Below, piece after piece: positions 56,485-64,000 of a DNA stretch of 64,000 nt. This DNA is from Cylindrotheca closterium (lineage: Eukaryota > Bacillariophyta > Bacillariophyceae > Bacillariales > Bacillariaceae): positions 124,001 through 188,000 of the forward strand of contig CAKOGP040001335.1 of the NCBI GenBank assembly GCA_933822405.4, written 5' to 3'. The translations under genes and the position numbers were made by a program. Each line of letters begins with the position of its first letter. The stretch's first letter is position 1. The notes beneath the pieces were generated by a model, which was given only the letters and a program-made list of their open reading frames with translations, made no database searches and was not told where the DNA came from.

Positions 56485-59400
56485 TCAAGGACCTGGGGTA
56501 CTAGACCAAGAGTATCTATTGTCGTGATTACAGCCTGTTCCTCTCGTACAGTTATCTTCCAATTCTGTTTTGGTACACAAACGTGCTCCAATGCTTGAAC
56601 ACAACGTCACCGCTTCGAACCATGTCACACTGTCGTAACATACTCCATCAATTTCCGAATCGGCGTATGGACAAGTGGCACCATTTTGCCTAAACCGCGG
56701 CAGCGCAATGTCCGAGCAACAGCGAATACCTATCTGTCTCCCTGCTGGGGTTCCATTGAACCTAATATAGTTCGAGTTCTGGACACTACTAGCTGGAGAA
56801 CAGCGTCCCACACGACCACAGGGAGCCCAGAAAAAAGTTGCCACTGAAGGCTGGGAACTTGGAGCACTGGATGGCAATCTTGAGGGCTCTAAACTTGGAA
56901 TCAAACTAGGTATAGACGATGGCTTCACGGAAGGAACTAGAGAAGCAGTGGGCGGTGCACTTGGAACAGACGTAGGTACTGCACTCGGTTGTGGACTTGG
57001 TGCCATCGTTGGAGGTTTACTTGGTCTTGCCGTTGGTGCCGTTGATGGATTCATAGTCGGTCTTCCACTTGGATCTCTCGTTGGAAGCAAAGTTGGCGAC
57101 CTTGAGAAAACGGAACTTGGCTCCGCACTCGGGCTCTCCGTCGGTACTTCTGTTGGTTGCAAAGAGGGATTCCAAGATGGACTCCCTGTACTAGGCATCA
57201 GTGATGGTTCCAAACTCGGTACCAGAGTTGGAGATCTTGAACCCTCCCCTGTAGGGAAAATTGTCGGAGCTTTCGACGCAACAGATGTCGGGGTCGGAGT
57301 TGGTTTTCCTGTTGGAGCCTGACTAGGAGTCAAACTCGGTGTATTGCTTGGTAACATTGTGGGGGGAACGGTAGGTGTCAGCCCCTCGGCCCGAAACAAA
57401 TTCACAAACAGAAACTGATCGGATAGTCCCAAATCATTCGAGAAATTATCCTTCTCATCACTTATCAAACGAATGATGTCTAGGAACCTAACTTTGCCTT
57501 TCAGAAAAAGAGCCAGCTCCGCATAGACCCGATGGCAGTTTTGGCCTTGCAATTCTGCATCATAGCATGTTTCTTCAGGTTGCACACTGCCTTTCACAAA
57601 AGCATCGAAAATCACAAAACGCCAATCCTCCAAGAACCTGTCCACGATGATGGAGCAGCCTGCCAAAGAAGGAAGAATCTTCTCTTGAATTGCATCCAAT
57701 AACTGTTCTACTAATGGTTCTGTCATGGTGGCGTTATCAGAAAGCACAACCTCTAAATCTAACCCGAAATTGGCGTTTTCCTTTTGCTCTCGACCTGAGA
57801 TTGTTTGGTTTCTGGCGATTGCTTCACAATCTGACTCGTTTAGACGCTCATACAACATCCCTTTTGTTGGCAAACTGCTAGGGAACATTGATGGGCTGCT
57901 ACTAGCTAGTGGAACCACAGGCGTCACGGTTGCGAGGCCAGGTGGCGAAGGTGCACTGCTCGGATCTTGAATGTTGGATGGGTTGATCTGAGGATTTTCG
58001 TTGCTAGTGTCACCATTTCTGAAAAGAAAGTACCAAATCGCTGCTCCTCCGCCAATCAGAAAAAGAAGTGAAAAGAACAACAAAAAAGGTTTCTTTTTGG
58101 ACTTTTCTTTTTCCTCTTCAGCTCCCTTCTTTTTGTCGGGATCCTGTACTCGGGCTGCATTAGGATCATTCGGTATTTGTAAAGCACCCATAGCCGCTGA
58201 AGGGACACCATTTGCCCCACAATCAATCTCACGTTCCGGATTGGAATTTCTTGAACGTCCAGATTCTGTGCTTCCAATAGACACCCTTCTTGCAACTGGT
58301 TCTTCAACATCATTTTCTGAAGAACTCACGCTCTCTGCCGGAATGCTTTCAGTAAGAGATGGCATGCCAGTCGCTGCATTTCCCATGCCCCGGCTGGACG
58401 CAAATTTCGGAGTACCTCGTGATGCTCTTGCTTTGGCTTTAACGTCATCATCGTTGCCATATAGTGTATCAACAGTGCTGGCAACACTTTCGTCATAGTT
58501 TACACTCTCAACACCTGGGTTACTTGCTATCTCGGAGCCTCCGCTCGCTGCCCTTGTCTTTGCCTTGGAATCTGCTTCATTTCCATATAGCGTACTGACA
58601 GATGTATGCGTGCTATTGAGGGCTATGCTCTCCACACCAGGGATACTCGCCAGTTCTGAGCTGCCTCGAGATGCTTTTGCCTTGGCTTTGAAATCCTCGT
58701 CTTGTCCATATAGGGTATTGATAGTTGCAATACTCTTAGTACTACTGTTGGTACCCGCTGATGGACTGAACATCGCGGCTCCACCGCTTCTGGACGCTTT
58801 TGCTTTGGCCTTGGCAGCAGCATCCTTGTCATCGCCATATAACGTACTGACGGCGGCCCTGCTATTGCTGGAGATATGTTCTATTCCTGGATTCAAGACA
58901 CGTTCGGAACCTCCTCTCCGTAATTTGTCTTTCGCCTTGGCATCAGTATCTGTGTTATCTCCATACAACATACTGACGGCGGCACTGCTATTGCTAGATG
59001 TATGTTCAATTCCTGGAGTAACGACACGTTCGGAACCTCCTCTCCGTGATTTCTCTTTCGCCTTGGCATCTGTGTCATCTGTTTCATATAGCAAAATGGC
59101 ACTTCTAAGATCCTGACCAGTGCTAAAAGGGGGACTAGCAATTGAATGATGATATGGATCATCTCCATCCCGCTGACTCCTTGGATGTGGACTACTTCCC
59201 TTGGAGCGTCTTCGTTCATGTATATCCCTCTCAACGTGGTCCGACGTAGGTTTTGTGCAAGACTTCGTGTCAAATCTACGGCTTGAGAGCCGCTGATTGC
59301 TTTCGCTACTCCTTCTGTGGGACCTGCTTAATTCCCGCTCGCTACTCCATTTGTGCGGAGACCTGCGTAATTCCCGCTCAGAGCTGTTCTTTTCAGACAG

Positions 59401-59961
59401 ATGCCTGCTCGACTTCCTTTTAGAATCATATTGCCTGTCATAGTAGGGTACTCCAGGTTCCCCTTCTAAACTGCTTTTCCTTTTATGTTGAGGCGTGCTT
59501 AATTCCCGCTCGGACATATGCTTTCGACGCGAAGACCTATTTGAACTCCTTCTAGAATCGCGACGCCTATCATACGAACCGTCCTTTGATATCCTTTCAG
59601 AACGATTCTGCTTGTCATTCGAAGATGAACTCGAAAGATGTCTGGAACTGCTGTGCTTGTCACCAGAAGACTTAGTCGATTTCCTTTCAGAAGGTCGAGT
59701 CCTGTCCTTGTCATGAGACGAACGCCTTGACGACAGATGCCTGGAACTGCTATGTTTCCCGTTTGGAGAGCGACTGGATGATCGCTGCAATTGCTCACGT
59801 CTTTCTGGTGGAGTGCTGCCTTGCCCCACATTCTCATCTGTGAGAGAACCTGCACCTGTCTTGATATTGACTTCTCTATTGTTGGAAGGTGGTCTTTTCA
59901 ATTCTGTTTCTTCGCCCTTCTCGATCTGCCTGGGGGATTCATCGCTTGAATTGGTACTCAT
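56485..59961 (-). CDS. Type II membrane protein: RS-rich and LYG-repeat cytoplasmic part, SEA-like domain, PS stalk, C-type-lectin-like end
   Basis: 1158 aa, one exon, ATG at 59961. Residues 50-265 are Arg/Ser-rich. Residues about 288-520 hold six repeats of roughly 40 residues built on TLYGDDKD..AKAKA..RGGSE....PG. A membrane segment (625-647, PFLLFFSLLFLIGGGAAIWYFLF) has no signal peptide before it, so the C-terminus is outside. The shared domain (about 705-860) includes REQKENANFGLDLEVVLSD and VYAELALFLKGKVRFLDII. A Pro/Ser/Thr stalk follows (865-1040). The last 115 residues are Cys-rich: RCCSDI, CYDSVTWFEAVTLCSSIGAR, LCTKTEL, GTGC, YSWSST, like a C-type-lectin-type fold common in marine protists. 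Probably a cell-surface recognition protein. The RS part resembles splicing factors but the membrane segment rules that out. Confidence 0.75.
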   Translation of the reverse strand: MSTNSSDESPRQIEKGEETELKRPPSNNREVNIKTGAGSLTDENVGQGSTPPERREQLQRSSSRSPNGKHSSSRHLSSRRSSHDKDRTRPSERKSTKSSGDKHSSSRHLSSSSSNDKQNRSERISKDGSYDRRRDSRRSSNRSSRRKHMSERELSTPQHKRKSSLEGEPGVPYYDRQYDSKRKSSRHLSEKNSSERELRRSPHKWSSERELSRSHRRSSESNQRLSSRRFDTKSCTKPTSDHVERDIHERRRSKGSSPHPRSQRDGDDPYHHSIASPPFSTGQDLRSAILLYETDDTDAKAKEKSRRGGSERVVTPGIEHTSSNSSAAVSMLYGDNTDTDAKAKDKLRRGGSERVLNPGIEHISSNSRAAVSTLYGDDKDAAAKAKAKASRSGGAAMFSPSAGTNSSTKSIATINTLYGQDEDFKAKAKASRGSSELASIPGVESIALNSTHTSVSTLYGNEADSKAKTRAASGGSEIASNPGVESVNYDESVASTVDTLYGNDDDVKAKARASRGTPKFASSRGMGNAATGMPSLTESIPAESVSSSENDVEEPVARRVSIGSTESGRSRNSNPEREIDCGANGVPSAAMGALQIPNDPNAARVQDPDKKKGAEEEKEKSKKKPFLLFFSLLFLIGGGAAIWYFLFRNGDTSNENPQINPSNIQDPSSAPSPPGLATVTPVVPLASSSPSMFPSSLPTKGMLYERLNESDCEAIARNQTISGREQKENANFGLDLEVVLSDNATMTEPLVEQLLDAIQEKILPSLAGCSIIVDRFLEDWRFVIFDAFVKGSVQPEETCYDAELQGQNCHRVYAELALFLKGKVRFLDIIRLISDEKDNFSNDLGLSDQFLFVNLFRAEGLTPTVPPTMLPSNTPSLTPSQAPTGKPTPTPTSVASKAPTIFPTGEGSRSPTLVPSLEPSLMPSTGSPSWNPSLQPTEVPTESPSAEPSSVFSRSPTLLPTRDPSGRPTMNPSTAPTARPSKPPTMAPSPQPSAVPTSVPSAPPTASLVPSVKPSSIPSLIPSLEPSRLPSSAPSSQPSVATFFWAPCGRVGRCSPASSVQNSNYIRFNGTPAGRQIGIRCCSDIALPRFRQNGATCPYADSEIDGVCYDSVTWFEAVTLCSSIGARLCTKTELEDNCTRGTGCNHDNRYSWSSTPGP

Positions 59962-60335
59962 TCTGGGCGAGGCGTTGTTGATTCTCTATCATTGCCATGA
60001 AGGATGAGAGTTTGGAGTGTTTTATCTGCTGGTACAGTGATGACATGTGCACACGACGAATTTGAAAACCGCTCAGTCAGAGAATGAATCGACTACATGG
60101 ACCTTACAATAATCTAGTCGCTGAATGATGATGAAGCATACATTACCTGGTACCCTTAGATGATCATTTTTGTTTGCGAAATCAGATTGGTTCTGCTCTC
60201 GATAGCATTGAAACATTATTTATCAATATCAATTCGTTGATGCAAATTCACGTATTTTACATGATATTATTATTGAAACCGAGAAAAGGCCAAGCTTCGG
60301 AAAATCCTGTTCGGCTCGATACCAAGTCATGCTTT
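59962..60335. other. Intergenic region between the two lectin-type paralogs
   Basis: 374 bp with the promoter of the 1158-aa gene. No gene is seen. Confidence 0.4.
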
Positions 60336-63300
60336 TTATGGTACATATCCATAAACTTCAACTTCGGCCAGAGTAAGATAATTGTTATGGCTGATTTTGA
60401 CGAAACTAACGCCGGGTACAAAGCCAAAGTTGATGGTTTGATCAACGGCACCAGTCAGCGTATTAGCAACAGCAGGTGGAGTGATGTCGTTTTGACCCGC
60501 ATCAAGAAGCTGGACAATCGCGCCAATGAGGCGTAGTCCAAGAGTCCTTTCATTTCGATTCCACACCGTAACGTAGTCCACAACAACAGGACTCCCAGCC
60601 CCAGTTGCCAAATCAACTTGCCACCATTCATTTCGACCATTATTCGTGTGCGTTACAGACCCATCCCAATAGAGTCCGCTTCTGTTGCCATCAATGGCTC
60701 TTATTGCAGTACCGCCCCAGGTGGTTGATGATTGACTCACAGGATAGTTCGTATAAGGTCCATACGCTTGAGTAATGAGTTGAGTGCCTGATGAATATGC
60801 AAAGAATGGACCGGTTAGAAAGGGTATCGAAATCTAACAAGTCAATTATGATTCAACGCATTTTCACTTACTGTATACAGGCGCGAGTGTAGGAATTCGA
60901 GATGGAGCTGGAGAAGGTGGTGGGCTTGGACTGGCTGTAGGCCTCATCGAAGGAGTCTTTGTGGGCGCTGTATATTAGAAGGGACACGAGGCAGTTGTTC
61001 GAGAGTGTTAGACAAAAACTATAAATGTGTGACTCTGATGTCCACGAATGCTACACTTACATGTTGTCGGATATGGTGAAGGTGCTGTTTACGCCAAAAA
61101 GAAGAAACGACAAGGCATCAGAGAGATTCGAAGTCAGTCAACGATGTGACAATTCACCGAGTTGAACAGTATCTTACCAGCGGTTGGCGGGGCTGAAGGA
61201 CTCCGGGATGGCCGTGAGGTTGAGGGTGATGCTGATGGTGACTCCGATGGCGAGAGTGTAGGATCTGCAAGTTAAGAAAAAAGTTGAGAACATTCAGAGT
61301 TACGAAAGTTACATGGCAATGCAATTCGAAAACGTACTGTCAGTTGGTGGAGGAGTTTGATTCCTCGATGGAGGCAATGTAGGTGGCAACGGTGGAGGAG
61401 TTTGATTCATCGTCGGAGGTAACGTTGGTGGAGGAGTTTCATTCCTCGTTGGAGGCAACGTTGGTCCTGAGATTATTGCAGTTGGCCGCGCACTCGGGCT
61501 TTCCGTCGGTACTCCTGTTGGTTGCAAAGAGGGATTCAAAGATGGACTACCTGTACTTGGCATCAATGATGGCTCCAAACTCGGTACCAGAGTTGGAGAT
61601 CTTGAACCCTCGCCTGTAGGGGAAATTGTCGGAGCTTTTGTCGGAAGAGATGTTGGGGTCGGAGTTGGTTTTCCTGTTGGAGCCTGACTAGGAGTCAAAC
61701 TCGGTGTATAGCTTGGTAACATTGTGGGGGGAACGGTAGGTGTCAGCCCCTCGGCCCGAAACAAATTCACAAACAGAAACTGATCGGATAGTCCCAAATC
61801 ATTCGAGAAATTATCCTTCTCGTCACTTATCAAACGAATGATGTCTAGGAACCTAACTTTGCCTTTCAGAAAAAGAGCCAGCTCCGCATAGACCCGATGG
61901 CAATCTTGTCCGAGCAATTCTTCATCAGAGCATGGTTGTTTTGGTTCAACATTGCCTTTCACAAAAGCATCGAAAATCACAAAACGCCAACTCTCCAAGA
62001 AGGTGTCCACAATGATGGCGCAGCCAGCTAAAGAAGGAAGAATCTTCTCTTGAATTGCATCTAATAACTCGTCCAACAGTGGCTCTGTCATGGTAGCATT
62101 ATCGGAAAGTAAAATTTCCAAGTCTAACCCGAAATTGGCGTTTTCCTTTTGCTCTCGCCCTGCGATTGTTTGGTTTGTGGCAATAAGTTCACAATCCGAC
62201 ACGCTTGGAGGATCATACCACATCTCTTCTGTTGGCGAACCGCTCGGTAACGTTGATGGGCTGCTACTTGCTAGTGGAACTTCAGTGGGCAGCTTATTCG
62301 TTCCGCTTGACGATGAAGGTGCACTGCTCGGATCCCGAATGTCGGATGAGTTGCTTCGGGTATTTTCGTTGCTACTGCCACCATTGCGGACGAGAAAGTA
62401 CCAAGCCGCTGCACCTCCACCAGCAAGAAGCAGTAAAACCAATAGAAAGCAGCATCGCTTCCTCGACTTTCGACGCTCCTTATCACCTACTTCCTTATCT
62501 ATACCATCATCGCTAGGCGAAGCCTCAGGGTCATTCGGTATTTGTAATCCATTCACAGTTGCTGAAGAGACAAGGGGATTGCGTTCCGGGTCTTCGTTTC
62601 CGGAAGATCCAGAACTTGAAGTACTTCCGATGGACACCTTTCGCGCAACAGGTGCTGCCTCTTCATCTTCAAATGGAGCCGCTGGTAAGCCTTGGCTCCT
62701 CGAGCTTGCATCGAGAGGCACAGTAGAACCAGTTCGGCCACTAAAGCCTGGACTAACTCCATTCTTGGAAGCTTTTGCTCTAGCTTTAGCGTCTGCATCG
62801 CTTCCTCCGTACAGTGTATCGGTGGTGCTCGCAATGCTTTCATCATAATGCACTCGATCCACACCAGGATTGCTTGCAAATTCGGATCCTCCTCTCTTTG
62901 CTGCCTTTCCCTTTGCCTTGGCGTCTGCATCAGTTCCATAAAGTGTGCCAACGGCACTAGATGCCTTTGTAGAACCGCTGCTGACCGTCCCGGTTGAAGT
63001 AGTAGCTCCCGAAGCGCTTCCTTTTGAATTTCTCGTCCCTCGCCAATTGGGGGCAGCTGACACGCCGTCCACGCGGTCAATGCCAGGAAGGCTTGCCACT
63101 CCCCTGGAAGGTTTTGCCTTGGCCTTGGCATCAGCATCGGCGTCATCCCCATACAATGTGCTGACAGCAACACTGTTATTGCTTGGGATACTTTGCACAC
63201 CGGGATTGACGACACGTTCCGGGCCTCCTCTCCGGGCTTTCTCTTTCGCCTTGGCATCTTCATCTGTTCCATACAACATATCCGCATTTGGATTAATGTT

Positions 63301-64000
63301 TGTGAACGGAGGTGAACTAATCGAAGCATGATACGGAGTATCACCATTTCGGGATTTTTTTTCATGCGAACCTCCCCACGAACGGCTCATTGGACTGTTG
63401 TCAGGATATTCTTGATGCTCCAAGATACTAGCTGGACTAATATTCTTCGAGTCGGGCTTGCGGCTTGAGGATCGGCGTCTGCTGCTTCTTCGCTGCGGAG
63501 ACTTACTCAATTTTCTTTCAGAGCTACTCTTTTCGTGCAAAGGTCTACTTGATTTTCTTCTAGAAGAATCATGATGCCGGTCATGAGAGGGGGAGCGACT
63601 TGACTCCCTCCTTCTCCTATGCGGAGAAGTACTCAATACCCGCCTAGAACTGCCCTTGCGATAGGAGGTAGGTCTACTTGATTTCCTTCTAGAATCATGG
63701 GAACTATCACGCGATTGCTCGCTGCGAGGGCTGTGTCCCAAATCCCGCTCTGACTTTAACTTTCGCCGCGAAGAATGATGTCTTGCGTCACTAGAAGGAG
63801 TGCTGCCTTTGCGGTGCGACGAGCGTCTTTGATGCGACCCAGAACGGCCATGCTGCTTGTCACGCGAGGGTGAAGTCGCAAGATTTCTGGAACTGCTGCT
63901 GCTGTGCTTGTCACGCGAAGGTCTGCTGCCGCTGGATGATCGTCTTCGTTCAGAACTCCTATTTCGGCTGTGGTGCTTATCTTCTCTTGGCGACAAATGT
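60336..64000 (-). CDS. Paralogous type II membrane protein ending in an F5/8-type (fucolectin-like) domain, 5' partial
   Basis: Exons on the minus strand: beyond 64000 to 61338, 61264-61178, 61084-61061 (24 bp), 60967-60872 and 60787-60336 (stop TAA). All introns are phase 1 with GTACGT/GTAAG donors. The start lies outside the window; the first in-window start-like codon (63996) is TTG. The order matches the 1158-aa paralog: RS-rich part, four LYG..DAKAKA repeats, membrane segment (CCFLLVLLLLAGGGAAAWYFLV), the shared domain (nearly identical) and a PS stalk extended by the small exons. The end is different: AIDGNRSG, GSVTHT, WWQVDL, VTVWNR and a returning RL.GA.V.LLD, typical of fucolectin/F5/8-type carbohydrate-binding domains. 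Likely a surface lectin. Confidence 0.75.

Noticed and set aside
56948..57322. Gly/Val-rich plus-strand frame
   Set aside because: Antisense of the PS stalk of the 1158-aa protein, same reason.
59200..59800. RS-rich stretch as an SR splicing factor
   Set aside because: No RNA-recognition motif, and the same chain has a membrane segment and an extracellular part.
62090..62848. 252-aa plus-strand frame
   Set aside because: Antisense of the membrane and LYG-repeat region of the partial lectin gene, with no ATG-led signal or family motif.

Overview
The window looks like nuclear DNA of a diatom, probably a pennate stramenopile. Genes are compact and intron-poor, with short GT-AG introns of about 64-160 bp. 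One protein carries the DUF6824-type domain expanded in diatoms. Several single-pass surface proteins have the Pro/Thr/Ser (PTxxPS) stalks common in diatom cell-surface proteins. At least one protein has a signal peptide followed by an 'ASAFAP'-like plastid presequence (SEAF-SL). The species cannot be fixed from sequence alone. Starts given here require ATG; many long frames open on GTG or TTG and were trimmed.

Layout. 0.2-11.7 kb is mostly conserved housekeeping: COP9 signalosome subunit 1, a CCCH zinc-finger/PAM2 RNA-binding protein, a DUF6824 regulator, a farnesylated type-I-like DnaJ, an 11-exon LRR membrane protein and an NSUN2/Trm4-type RNA m5C methyltransferase. 12-21.6 kb holds single-pass membrane proteins, two with C-terminal cytoplasmic PDZ domains, interrupted by a Cys-rich secreted protein with a decayed paralog and by a 2-oxoglutarate oxygenase-like gene. 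21.9-29.9 kb has an atypical SDR, a 12-repeat ankyrin protein, a CHAT-protease/NTPase-like/IQ fusion with a frame break, a thioredoxin-fold protein and a metallophosphoesterase whose 5' end is copied 5 kb away. 30.4-44.8 kb has a dispersed pair of small paralogs, an unknown protein, a divergent ABCF ATPase, a tandem-PDZ protein, a predicted N-myristoylated WW-domain protein and a CDP-diacylglycerol synthase. 44.8-48.5 kb is a segmental duplication carrying a small gene twice and a relic 3' end of the neighbouring FG-GAP receptor. 48.3-56.1 kb has that FG-GAP beta-propeller receptor, a small basic protein, a secreted prolyl-4-hydroxylase-like/TPR protein and a predicted plastid membrane protein. 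56.5-64 kb has two head-to-tail paralogous type II membrane proteins; the second runs off the window.

The most distinctive content is the set of single-pass surface proteins. Four genes (17.1, 19.0, 56.5-60 and 60.3-64 kb) appear to share one extracellular alpha/beta domain that I cannot name (SEA-like in outline). It is joined to cytoplasmic PDZ domains, to cytoplasmic 'LYG..D.DAKAKA' repeats, or to alternative C-terminal lectin-like domains. The last two genes share a near-identical central tract, suggesting gene conversion, but end in unrelated carbohydrate-binding-type folds. No rRNA, tRNA, CRISPR array, transposon or virus-derived gene was recognised.
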